Below, piece after piece: positions 7,515 to 19,000 of a stretch of DNA of 38,831 nt; positions within the stretch are counted from its first letter, which is position 1; each line of letters begins with the position of its first letter. The DNA comes from an uncultured Eubacteriales bacterium (GTDB taxonomy: Bacteria; Bacillota; Clostridia; Christensenellales; Aristaeellaceae): positions 1-38,831 of the forward strand of contig CACWLY010000010.1 of the NCBI GenBank assembly GCA_902761825.1, written 5' to 3'. The translations under genes were made by a program, and so were the position numbers. The notes beneath the pieces are model-generated. The model was not told where the DNA came from. It was given only the letters and a program-made list of their open reading frames with translations, and did not search any database.

Positions 7515-8690
7515 ATGAAAATGCGGATGGTCAGAAAATTATTGGCGATGGCGATGGCGGTATGCCTGCTTTTGACGGCGGTGCCGGCAATGGCCGAAAC
7601 GGCGGCGGATACGGCGGCCATGGAACAAAAACTGGACGCCGCCTTTACCCTGGCGCAGAATGCCAGCAAAAAAGAGGATTGGGCGACGGCCAGAAAGTAT
7701 CTGAACATCGCCTTCGCGTACTGTGACCGGCAGAGCAATCCCACGGCGTTTGCCGTGCTGCTGTTAAAGCAGGCGTGTCTCGACGTGATCGAAGGGGACA
7801 ACGACATCGCCCTGCTGGCGCTGGACGCGGCGCTGACGGTGGATCCGGATCTGGCCGATGCTTACCGGGTGCGGGCAGAAATCTATACCGGCGCCGGCAA
7901 TTTCGCCGACGCCGCGGCAAACCTGGAAAAATACATCGAGCTGTCCCAGAATACCGCGCTGTATGAAACCGTGGCGCAGCTGCACGAAGCCAACGGCGAT
8001 ATGGCCGCGGCCGAGGCCGCCTATGAAAAGTACGCCGCCGCCGTCGGCGAGGACGACAGGGACGCCGGGTTTCAGCTGGGCTATTACCGGATGAACAACC
8101 AAAAATATGAGGAAGCCGCGGAAGCGTTCCAGGCGTATGCCGAGGATGAAACCTACGGCGCGGGCGCGCTGTACAATATCGGCATGTGCAGGATGAACCT
8201 GGGCGATTATGCCGCCGCCATCGAAGCGTTCACCGCCTTTGAGGAAAAGGGCGTCGTCTTCGCCGATTTGACCCCTTGCTATTACCGCGGCTACTGCTAT
8301 TACATGAGCGGGGATCCTGCGAACGCCGCGGACGATTTCGCCCGTTCCGTTGAAACGGAATCCAACGCGGACCAGGCCCGTTTTTTCCTGGGCATCTGCA
8401 AAATGGATCAGGGCGAGTACGAAGCGGCCGTGGCGGCGTTTGACGAGCTGGTGAACGCCTATGAAGGCCAGGAAGAGCTTACGCTCAACGATGCCGTGTA
8501 TAAATTCCGCGCAGTCTGCAATGCGCAGCTGGGCAATCTGGAACAAGCCGTTCAGGATCTGACCGTCTGCATCGATCACGGCTATGAACTGGCCGATACC
8601 TACTATCAGCGCTCCCAGGTGTACGCCGCCATGGGCGACGCCGAAAGCCAGGAAAAAGATATGCAGGAATTCATGAGGTATGCCAAGTAA
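7515..8690 (+). CDS. Exported tetratricopeptide repeat protein
   Basis: A 391-residue protein. Residues 1-28 are a Sec signal peptide with a basic start, a hydrophobic core (LLAMAMAVCLLLTAVP) and an AMA-E cleavage site. The rest is nearly all TPR-like helix pairs, about nine, for example ADAYRVRAEIYTGAGNFADA, GALYNIGMCRMNLGDYAAA and ARFFLGICKMDQGEYEAAV. No lipobox cysteine or anchor is visible, and it should act outside the membrane as a protein-binding scaffold. GGAGG (7501-7505) sits 9 bases before the ATG at 7515, so the upstream in-frame ATG at 7464 is rejected. It precedes the giant-protein gene by 188 bases with no obvious terminator, so cotranscription is plausible and a role in handling that protein is a reasonable guess. 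Confidence 0.85.
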   Translation: MKMRMVRKLLAMAMAVCLLLTAVPAMAETAADTAAMEQKLDAAFTLAQNASKKEDWATARKYLNIAFAYCDRQSNPTAFAVLLLKQACLDVIEGDNDIALLALDAALTVDPDLADAYRVRAEIYTGAGNFADAAANLEKYIELSQNTALYETVAQLHEANGDMAAAEAAYEKYAAAVGEDDRDAGFQLGYYRMNNQKYEEAAEAFQAYAEDETYGAGALYNIGMCRMNLGDYAAAIEAFTAFEEKGVVFADLTPCYYRGYCYYMSGDPANAADDFARSVETESNADQARFFLGICKMDQGEYEAAVAAFDELVNAYEGQEELTLNDAVYKFRAVCNAQLGNLEQAVQDLTVCIDHGYELADTYYQRSQVYAAMGDAESQEKDMQEFMRYAK

Positions 8691-8878
8691 GCGTTTTTGA
8701 TGCTGCCCGAGACTGAAATCTTTTGTTACCGACAGATTGTTCGAGCCGGCGCCGCAGCGCATCCCGCTGTCCGGCCTGCCCGGAGCACAAATAAAACCAG
8801 TGTTCGGAAACGCCTTGCAATATTCAAAAATCCTTAGCGGACATGATCCGGATGTACCCATGACAGGAGGTCACTCGT

Positions 8879-9355
8879 ATGATAAAAAGCAAAACGATGC
8901 TGAAGCGTGCCGCCGCTTTCCTGCTGACGCTGGCGTTGGTGTTCAGCTCAGGGGATTTTGTGCCCGGCATCGCCGCTGCGATCGCGGAAGAAGGGCCGAT
9001 TGTTTCCTATGAGGAACAGCCGGATCTTGCGCCGCTTGTTTATGAAGCGGATCATACTATGACGGAGGACGAGGCTGCCATTCAGGAAGCCGCGGACCAA
9101 TCGGCCGCCGAGGAAACTGTTCCCGAGGAAAAAGCTGCACCTGTGGAAGAAGCTATTCCCGAGGAAGAGGCTGCTCCCGAGGAAGAAACTGTACCCGAAG
9201 AAGAAGCTGCTCCTGCGGAAGAAACTGTATCCGAAGAAGAAGCTGCTCCTACGGAAGAAACTGTACCCGAGGAAGAGACTGCTCCTGTAGAAGAAACTGT
9301 ACCCGAAGAAGAAACTGTACCCGAGGAAGAGACTGCTCCTGTAGAAGAAACTTAG
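8879..9355 (+). CDS. Giant exoprotein, N-terminal part, ended by a frameshift in the Glu/Pro repeats
   Basis: The first 158 codons of the giant protein gene. Residues 1-36 are a signal peptide (basic start, core AAAFLLTLALVF, likely cleavage after AAAIA). A short acidic linker follows, then Glu/Pro heptads (EETVPEE and variants) from about residue 77. AGGAGGT (8865-8871) with a 7-base spacer is a strong ribosome binding site. The frame ends at TAG (9353-9355), created by a duplicated 11-base segment. Without the extra copy the frame runs directly into the large downstream frame and encodes about 7,281 residues (21,846 bases, a multiple of three). As written, only a short exported acidic peptide would be made. 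Confidence 0.85.
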   Translation: MIKSKTMLKRAAAFLLTLALVFSSGDFVPGIAAAIAEEGPIVSYEEQPDLAPLVYEADHTMTEDEAAIQEAADQSAAEETVPEEKAAPVEEAIPEEEAAPEEETVPEEEAAPAEETVSEEEAAPTEETVPEEETAPVEETVPEEETVPEEETAPVEET

Positions 9356-10047
9356 AAGAAACTGTACCCGAGGAAGAGGCTGCTCCCGAGGAAGAAGCTG
9401 CTCCTGCGGAAGAGGCTGCTCCTGCGGAAGAAACTGTACCCGAAGAAGAAACTGTACCCGAGGAAGAGGCTGCTCCTGTGGAAGAAACTGTACCCGAAGA
9501 AGAAACTGTTCCTGAAGAAGTGACTACTCCCGAGGAAGAAGCTGCTCCTGCGGAAGAAACTGTACCCGAGGAAGAGACTGCTCCCGAGGAAGAAGCTGCT
9601 CCTGCGGAAGAAACTGTACCCGAAGAAGAAACTGTTCCTGAAGAAGTGACTACTCCCGAGGAAGAAGCTGCTCCTGCGGAAGAAACTGTACCCGAGGAAG
9701 AGGCTGCTCCTGTAGAAGAAACTGTACCCGAGGAAGAGGCTGCTCCCGAGGAAGAAGCTGTTCCCGAGGAAGAGGCTGCTCCTGCGGAAGAAACTGTACC
9801 CGAGGAAGAGACTGTTCCTGAAGAAGTGATTGCTCCCGAGGAGGAGACTGTACCCGAGGCGGAGACTGCTCCTGCGGAAGAAACTATTCCCGAAGAAGAA
9901 ACTGTTCCTGCGGAAGTATCTGCTTCTGCGGAAGAAGCTGTTCCCGAGGAAGTGACTGCTCCCGCGGAAGAAGCTGTACCCGAAGAAGAAACTGTTCCTG
10001 AAGAAGTGACTACTTCCAAGGAAGAAGCTGCTCCCGTAGAAGAAACA
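9109..10047 (+). repeat. 21-bp repeats encoding Glu/Pro/Ala/Thr/Val heptads
   Basis: About 44 imperfect 21-base units encode heptads such as EETVPEE, EEAAPAE and EEVTTPE. The units are near-identical in DNA (for example GAAGAAACTGTACCCGAGGAA), not only in protein, so slippage and recombination are likely. The product would be an extended, highly acidic stalk or wall-spanning linker just after the signal peptide. Confidence 0.9.
9342..9363 (+). repeat. Exact 11-bp tandem duplication causing the frameshift
   Basis: TAGAAGAAACT occurs twice back to back (9342-9352 and 9353-9363). Elsewhere in the array the same context has one copy (CCTG-TAGAAGAAACT-GTACCC). The second copy begins with the in-frame TAG stop and shifts the frame. 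Deleting one copy restores VEETVPEEE without a scar. Confidence 0.9.
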
Positions 10048-13000
10048 TCCGCCGCGCCTGTGGAGGCGGAGGAACCGGCTCCCGAAGCTCCGGCGGAGAC
10101 GGAGGAAACGCGCACCCTGAGCACCCAGGTGGGCGATTATGTCATTACTGCTTCCGGCAATATCCCGGAGGGAGCCGAGATCCAGGCCGTGGAGATCCCG
10201 GCAGAAACCGCGGGGACGATGACCGGCAAAAAGCTGCTCTTTGCCTATGATATTCGCCTGGTGGTGGACGGGCAGGTGTGGCAGCCGGAAGAGCACGGGG
10301 CGTCCGTCCGGATCTCCGTGAAGGATCTGACCGGCAAGCTCAGTGAAGAGGACATCGATATCGTTCACGTGAAGACCGACCTGATGGCCGCCGACGGCAG
10401 CCTGTCCCAGGAGGCCGTGGAAAACGCGGTGCAGGGGCTGAACGATGGCAGCGTGGAGCGGGAACGGATCGACACGGATGCTGACAGCGGCTCCGTTTCC
10501 TTTGACACAGGCAGCTTCTCCGGCTTCCTGGGAACTGCCATGGCGAAGCTGCAGTCCATGTTCAAGGACGCTATGCAGGCCAAAGCGCCCGAAGATAAGA
10601 AAGTACAGCTGAATCTTGATAAAGACACTACCTATGAAGGCGACGTGGAGTTTTCCACGGATCAGTATGACGTCGGGGAAGGCTTCGAGGTGGAGCTGCT
10701 GGCGCCGGATGCGGGGGAGGATCACCTGCAATCGGCAGGGACCACGGCCATCGCCGGCAATATCTCCATCAAGGGCATGCTGGTGCGGATGCTGGGCGTT
10801 TCCATCGCAAAGGGAAACAAAGTGTCCGTTGAGGATGCAAAGCTGGAGTATTACGGCACAAAAGCGGATGATACCGTAAGCGTGGAGCTCAAGGACGATC
10901 AGAGCGAAGCGAACATCGTGACTGGCGAAGGCAAGGATACCGTGAACCTGACGGCGAAGGCCGGCAAGGCCTCCGTGGATACCGGCGCGGGCGATGATCA
11001 GGTGGAAGCCGCCCTGTCCGATGCGGCGAATGTGACGATTGCCACCGGCGACGGCGACGACGCCGTAACCGCGTCCGTGACGGGCGGCGGCAGCCTTTCC
11101 GTCGAAACCGGCGACGGCGACGACACTGTGACGGCCCGGGCCGACAGCGGCGAAGTGAAGATCGAAACCGGCGACGGCGGCGACAAAGTGAATGCCACCG
11201 CTGTCAAAACCGCCCAGACCGCGATCAGCACCGGTGCGGGCAACGATCAGGTGAGCCTGTCGGATTCCTCCGTCGGCAAGGCGGAAGTGGACACCGGCGA
11301 CGGCGACGATACTGTGGAATTAAACGCCGGCGCGGCCAACGGGTACAGCGTGGGCGAAGCCGCCATCCGCACCGGCGACGGCGACGATACCGTGACCGTC
11401 GTCAACAAGGACAGGAGCACCGCGGTCGGGACCGGCCGCAGCGGAAATATTACCGTCGATCTGGGCACGGGCGTCAACGAGGCGACCGTGAGCACCGACG
11501 TGGCGGGTGTCGCGCCTGCCGTTGCCATCAACGGCGCGGAAGGCAACGATCACGTGCATATCACCGGCACGCTGGACGAGAAAACGGCCGAAGCGGCGCG
11601 CATTACCGGAACCAGGGAAAACCTGACCCTGGCTGCGGACGTCGGAACGATGAACCTGACGCTTTCCGGCATTGAGAGCCTGACAGACGATCTGAAAAAC
11701 AAGCGCACCGTGGCCCTGACGCCTGGTGCGGCAGGCAAAGTCAACTTCTCTTATAACGAAGCGGAATCCTTCGTCAATTATGTGCTCAAAGCGCCCGCCG
11801 ACAAGATCGAAAACATTACCGTCAGGAGCCGGGACGGCAGCGCGCTGACCCTGGCCAATCTGGTGATCGACGCCGAGACCGCCTGGGACGGCGAAAACAA
11901 GCTGGTCATCCCCGAAGGCGCGGTCATCGACGTGCAGGGGCTGAACCTGCGCCTGACCGCCCGGAACATTGAAGTCGATGGCACCATCAAAGCCGACGTG
12001 GTGCAGATCGAAGCGCTGGACGGCACGGGCATGTACAGCCGCAGCTTGGGCGAACTGTACTCCGCCTTCAAGGGCACCATTGATATCCCGGTGATTGATG
12101 AGGTGGGCTCCGGCATCGCCGCCGGGGCGATGGCGGCGTGGGATCTGATCAATATCAACGACAAGGCCACCATCAACATCGGGAAAAACGGCGCCGTGCT
12201 TTCCTCCGGCGACGTCATCCTGCTGGCGAAGGTGGAGCAGAGCGGCACGCTGATTTCCATTGTTCCCCTGAACGTGGTGAACGTGAAGGTCGCCCATGCC
12301 AGCGTGGACATTGCCGGCAAGGTGTACGCGGGCGTTTCCAATCTGGATGCGGTGAACGACAGCCTGAGCAACGTGAAATTCAGCGAAGGCCACGGCTCCG
12401 TGCGGGCAGACGCCCAGATCAAAACCACCATCGGCTACGATGATGAAGGCAAGATGACCGACGGATTGCCGCTGGCGGTCTCCGTGGTGTACGCCAACGC
12501 GGCCGTCAATGTAAAGGAAGGCGCTGTTGTTCAGGCATCCAGGGACGTCCAGCTGGGTTCCCGGTCCGAAATCAAGGCGGCGACCCGCGCCGACTCCGGC
12601 CTGGAAGGCCTGCCTGCGGCGGTGGCGGTGGCCGTGCTGATCAACGACGTGCATACGGCGGTGAACGGCACGCTGAACGCCCGGGGCGGCAACGGGAAAG
12701 TAACGGCCCAGGGCGACGTGAACGCGAAAACCATCGCCGACAAGGGCGCGGGGCACAAGAGCCTGTCCGGCGGCTACGCGGCGGTTTCCGTAGCGCTTCA
12801 GGATGTGAAGGCTGAGCTGGGCAAAACCGCCTCCGCAACCGCGAAGGGCGATATGCAGGTTCTGTCCGGTGCGGTTGAAAAAGTGGAAAACCGCGCCGCC
12901 GCCGCCAAGGTGGACAGCGAACAGAAGAAGGAAGGCGGAGAGGTCAAGACTTTCGCAGATCTGGCCAAAACGATGATTCTCGGTCAGCTGGCGGACAAGG

Positions 13001-16000
13001 TTTGGCCCGAGGTCAAGGATTTGCTCGGCGACGGGTACTTCTCAGAATCTGCAGAAAAAAAGCTGGACAAGGCGATCAAAAAAGTCTCTCCCGGTAATCG
13101 CTCCGTAAAACTGGACGACGACGCCCAGGCCCACGGCGACGTGCAGACCGCCGTGGATACCCTGGACGGCAAGACCCGTGTGAACGTGTACGTCACCCCC
13201 CGGGAGGGCTACAAGGTCAAGGAAGTCCTCTGGCGCGGCTATAACGCCGGCGATAAGCAATATACCGCCGGCAGCGCCATCGGCTCCGGAAACGACTGGT
13301 CCTTCATCCAGAACGTGCAGAACCTGACGGTTTATGTGCACTATGAAGAAGCCGAAGCCCCCGATACGCCTCCCACCCCCGAGGAACAGGCGGAGATTGA
13401 GGAGTTTTTCAAGCAGTACGAGCAGAGCGAGGAGGACAACGCCCCCGTTTCCGATGATGAAGTCAATCAGATCATCGAGGGCATGAATACCGAGCTCAAG
13501 GAGAAAGAAGACCTGGACAAGCAGCTCAGGGAGCTGGAGGACGGGATCGAGTTTGCCGATCTTACGCTGAGCGGCACCAACGGCAGCATCCTCACCCAGG
13601 AGACGAAAGACGACGATAATATTCATTGCCTGGACCAGGTGTACACCGGCCAAAAGGTGCGCCTGATCCCCAACGCCAATGAAGGATATAAGCTCAGGAA
13701 CGGCGGCCTGACTGCGCGTTATTCCGTAACCGAAACGGTGGACGGCGAAGACGTGGTGGTGGTCAGGAAAGTCGTCATCAATCCGGACGAGCAGGGCCGG
13801 TATTATTTGGAGATCCCCGAAAAGCTGGACGCCGGGGAAGGCGTCACCGTTTCGGCGGAATTTGAAAAGGGCGAAGAAAGCAAGGACGCGGACAGCACCC
13901 AGCTCCAGCTGACCGGCACCGTGGCGGTGGCGGTGGCGGACAACGACAATCAGGCCGTGATCGCCAAAGGCGCGCAGGTCAATGCGGGCAGCGTGACGGT
14001 GACGGCCAACGCCAACACGGCCATACAAAACATTGCCGACGGCACCGCCGCGTCGAAAGCGGACGGTTCGGCAGACAAAAAGAACGACGATTATGCCATC
14101 AAGCGTCCCGACAAAACAGAATACAAGGGATACGATGCCGAAGGCCTGAAATTCGGCCTGCTGGCGGACGCCACGCAGAACGGCAGCATTCAGGTCGAAA
14201 AGGCGGCGGGCGAAAACCGGTATGCATTTATCGTGAAAGCCACGCCGGATGAAGGCTATGCAGTAGGCGCCGCGCTGATCAGCTATTACAGGGACGGCGA
14301 GAAGATGACCCGGGAACTGATCCCGGGCAGCGACGGCAAGTATCGCGTGGTGCTTACCGGCGCGGACCTGGACGTGGACGAGGGCAGCACGGCCTATCTC
14401 TCCTTCGGCTTCGTCAGGGCTGACGGCGGCGGAACGGGGGGCGTCACCGCCTCCGCGATCAGCGCGCCCCAGGTGATCCTCTCCAACCCCATCCAGATCG
14501 CCTACAACGCCGAGAAGGATGAAAACAGCGATCAGGTCGCCGGTTCCATGGGCAAGGTCGTCTACAACGGAAACAAAAACAAAACGGACGACGACGGGAA
14601 CGTGACCGCCTATGCGTTCCAGGCGAATCCGGAAAGCGCCAAAGGCTACGCGCTGGACGGCAAGCTGAAGGCCACCTGGAAGGACGCCTCCGGCAACGAA
14701 CAGAGCAAGGAGCTCACCGAGGAAAACGGCGTCTGGTATCTGGAGATGGACGGCATCCCCGCGGGCTCGCCCATTCTGGTGAGCGGCGCGTTCAAGGATG
14801 ATCTCCACGATTTCAAGGTGGATTCCGGCAATACCAAGGACGGCGCCGTCACGCTGCACGACGAAAAAATCAAGCGTTCCGAAAAGCCCAGGATCACCGT
14901 GACGCCCAACGCGGGCTATTCCCTGGGCGACATCACGGTGACCTACAAGGACGGCACGGAGAAAAAGACGCTCAAGCTGTCCGACGGCAAGCTTGTCCAG
15001 GTCAAGGACAAGAACGGGAAGCCCGTGGAGGGCCTGTATGAGCTCAAAAACGGCCTGCCCGCCCTGTCCGACGGCGAGGTGACCGTCAGCGCCAGCTTCA
15101 ACCGCAAGAGCATCGGCATCAACGCCGGAGAAAACGATACGGACAAGACCTTCGTCCTGTCTGAAAAATTTGCCGCGAAGGGCGATAAGATCACCGTGAC
15201 GCCCAACGCCGACAAGGTGAAGGCGGGCTACAAGGTGACCAAGGTCACCGTGACCGACGGAAGCGGCAGCCCCGTGACCAGCGGCAACGGCAATTCCTTT
15301 ACCGTGCCCGAAACCATCGACGACAGCGCCAAGCTCACCGTGCAGGTGGAAATGGGCCTCAAGGAAATCGAAATCAAAAACGCACAGCTCAGCGGCGGGA
15401 AGATCAATTCCGCCGTGGCCCGCGCCGACCGCGGGGAGAAGGTGACGGTCAGCGTCAAGCCGGAGGACGGCTTCCGCGTCAAATCCGGCACGCTGAAGGC
15501 CGTGATCACGGACGCGAACGGCAGCACCACCGAGGTGTTCGCCTCCCGCCAGAACGATACGGCCTATACCTTCGACATGCCTTCGGATATCAGCGCGAAT
15601 TCGACGGTGTCCTTCATCGCCGATTTTGAGCCCGGCCAGTCCGATACCACCGCCGTGGATACCAGCCTGGGCGCCGGCATTGCCGTGACCATCGTGGGCA
15701 GCGAGACCCGCGCCGACGTCCTGGGCGCCGTTGACAGCCAGGGCAACGTCAAGGTCCAGGCGGCGATCGACGGCGGCGTCAAGACGGAAGCCAAGGCCGG
15801 CTACAGCAAGGGCAATATCGGCATGGGCGGCGCGGTCTCCGTGCAGGTGGCGTCCATGGACGCCAAAGCCCTGATCCATGACAGCGCGAAAATCGGGATG
15901 AACGGCAAGCTGATCGTCGACGCCAAGGCGGATATCGTCTACGACGTGAACGCGGACGCTTCCGGCAGCAAGCAGGCTTCCGGCGTGGGCGTGGGCGCGG

Positions 16001-19000
16001 GCATTGCCGTGGCGGTGAACGGCTCCGATGTGTTCGCCGGCGTGCAGGACGGCGCGGCCGTGGGCCCGCTGGCGGGCAGCAAAGCCATGAAGGGCGTTTC
16101 CGTGACCGCTGTGCAGAAGCTTAAGGACGCTGTGAAGGCCAAAGCGGGCGCCTCGGGCGGCACCGCCGCCGTGCCTGTGGCCGCCGTGGCGGTGGACGCC
16201 GCAAAGGCAAGCGCCTATATGGGCCGGGTGTCCGAAGAAAAACTGAATCTCACCGAAAACGCGGCCGTTTCCGCGATGACCCAAGCGGACCACACCATTT
16301 CCGCGGACGCTTCCGCGGCCGGGAAGGGCGCCGGTATCGGCGGCGCGTTCGGCGTGTCGGTGCTGTCCGACAGGGCGGCGGCGAGGCTCAATCAGAGCGT
16401 GAATGCCGAAAACGTCACGGTGGCGGCGGAGACTGTTTCCAACGTCAAAAGCACTGCCACGGCCTCCGCATCCGGCGGCAAGTCCGGCGGAAAAGATGCA
16501 GACAAGCAGACGGACGGCCTGATCGGCGGCGCAGGAAAGCTGGCGGGGAAGAACAAGTCCAGCGGCGTTTCCGGCGATTCCATCGAAAAAATGACCAAGG
16601 ACCGCCAGAAGGCGGAAACCGCCGAAGGCTCCGTGGCCGCGGCGGGCGCCGTGGCTGTGAACGTGCAGAACAGCGAATCCCGCGCGGAAATCAAGGACGG
16701 CGTGAATGTCAAGGCCGGCGGTCTGCTGGCGGTCACGGCGCTGAACGGCACCGTTTCCAAGGTCATGGGCAACGCCAGCGCCACCAAATCCAATATCGGC
16801 GTGGGCGTCGGCGTGGCCGTGAACGTCATCGGCCTGAAGAATATCGCGCAGATGGGCGACGGCGAATTCGAGGCCGCTATGCTGAAGGTGACCGCTCTCA
16901 CGAAGGAGGCCGAGCCCGAAAAGAAGGAAACCGAATCCCCCAAGGATAAGGCGAAGAATCAGGACGCCGCAGTGACGGAACTGACCGAAATGGTCAACGG
17001 CTACATCTATGATCTGGCCAAAGAGATCGGTCTGGATCAGTATGTGCCGACGGAAATGCTCACCGGGATCCTGGATCCCATCGTGGAGGAGGTCGCCGGA
17101 AGCCTGCTGGAAGCCACCGGGATGGGCGAGCTGTTCAGCGGCGGCATCGGCGCAAAATACGACGCGGCGGTTAAGCTGCTGACGGATTCCGGGAACGCGC
17201 TGGCCGATCTGCCGGAGCAGCTCATCGATCCCCTGATGGAGATCATGACGGACGCTTTGGATCTGGACAGCCTGACGGAGAAGCAGTACAAAGCGCTCCG
17301 GGAAGCGCTGCTGAGCGAATTGAAGCAGCGGCTGCAGGACAACCTGTTTGATGCTGACGCCCTCAAGGACAGCGTGCTGGATACGCTCAAGGGCGCCGCG
17401 CTGGAGTGGGTCGAGAAGGAAGGCCCCGGGCTGCTCAGGGGCATGCTCACCGACGGCGCGGATGCGGCCGGCCTGGAGAAAGCCGGCAAAGAGGCTGCGA
17501 AATACCTGGGCCAGGCGCTCAAGGCCGAAATCAAGCGCATCGCCCAGAAGAGCTTTGAACAGGCGCTCCAGAATGTGAACGTACCTGGCGTGACCATGCT
17601 GAACCGCTCCCGCGCCGTGAAGGCGTTCAGCGAGGTCAAGGATGCCTGGCAGGCCGGGACGCTGGACAATATCTTTGAGAGCGTCACCGGTTATGCCACG
17701 GAGACATTCAAATCAAAGGTATTCGATTATGAAAAGATGATCGAGACCCTGTCCAAGACCAATTTCAAGGACAAGATCGTTACCGCCCTCCGCACCGGCG
17801 CCAAGAAAGCGCAGGTCACGCTGGCGAACGAAGCCGTGGCCAAGCTGACCAGCAAGCTGGGCGTGGTCATGGAAGCGGAACAGGAGAAGGCCGTCGGCCA
17901 TGTGGTGGAAACTCAGGCCGTCTCCGGCGCCGGCGCCAAGGACGTGGGCGTGGCCGGCAGCGTGGCGGTCACCGTGCTGAACGCCGCCACGAAAGCCGAA
18001 ATCGCGGCGTCCGAAAGCAAGATCACCGTCGCCCGGGATATGACCGTGGAAGCCAAGGAACTGCGGGCCGTGAAGAATGTTTCCTCCGCTGCGCTGGATA
18101 AGAATGGTAAGGCGGAAGGAAACAAGTCTGCGGAAAAGGCCGCCAACGGCGACGCGGGCGGAAGCAATGGCGCTTCCTCCACCGTGAAGGCAAATCACGC
18201 CACCCTGGAAGCCAGGGCCGGCGCCACCGCCAGGATCGCCAACGCCGATTCCGGCGACGCCAAGCCGAAATTCTATATCGCCGTGAAGGAAGGCTATCAG
18301 CTGAAAGCCGAAAAAGACGGCGGGGAAGATAAATACTACGCGGAATACAGCTATACCGACAAGACCGGCAAGGAAGTCACCGGCAAGGTGGAAATGACCA
18401 AAGCCGGCAAGGAATTCGTGGTCGATCCGACGTCCGGCGATCTTTCCGGGATCGATGAGAATACCGACGTCCGGCTGGTGGTCACGCCGGAGGAGGTGCT
18501 GCGCGAATTGCCCGCCGTGGACTTCTCCATGTCCGAGGTGAAGCCCGGCGAAAATGAAAAAGACCCGGTCACCGTCAGCGTCAAGGGCCGCGAAAAGGAA
18601 GACGGAAAGGTCGTCGCGCGGGCGGGCGAACAGGTAGAGATCACGGTCAAAAAGGCGGAAGGCCGCCATGTGAAGCAGATCGGCGTTTCCTATAAGGATG
18701 CCGAAGGGAATTATAAAGACGTTTACCTGCCCGTATCCGCCAACAACAGCAAGGAAGTCACCTACGTGTTCGATATGCCCGACGCGGAGGTGGAAGCGAT
18801 CCTGGTCAACTTTGTGGAAAACGAAGAGGGCTATCAGGACACCGCGAATTCCGATGCCACGGGCACGACGGTGGGCGTCGGCGCGGCCTTCTCCATGGTT
18901 TACGGCGATGTGGATGTGAAGGCGGCCGTGGGCACCCGCGGCGGGCTCACTGCCGGCGAGCTCACCATGAACGCCGAATCGGACCATAAAGAGGATATCG

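Noticed and set aside
9342..9363. Programmed -1 ribosomal frameshifting at the break in the giant gene
   Set aside because: The zero-frame codons before the stop (GAA GAA ACT) do not form an X-XXY-YYZ slippery heptamer, while an exact 11-bp duplication fully explains the shift.
9109..10047. CRISPR array
   Set aside because: The repeats are contiguous 21-bp coding units without unique spacers.
9249..10731. Antisense frames of Ser/Gly- and Phe/Arg-rich repeats
   Set aside because: They are mirror images of the 21-bp Glu/Pro repeats on the coding strand.
13042..16293. A 1083-codon antisense frame
   Set aside because: Same cause as the longer antisense frame; it has biased composition and no start signals.
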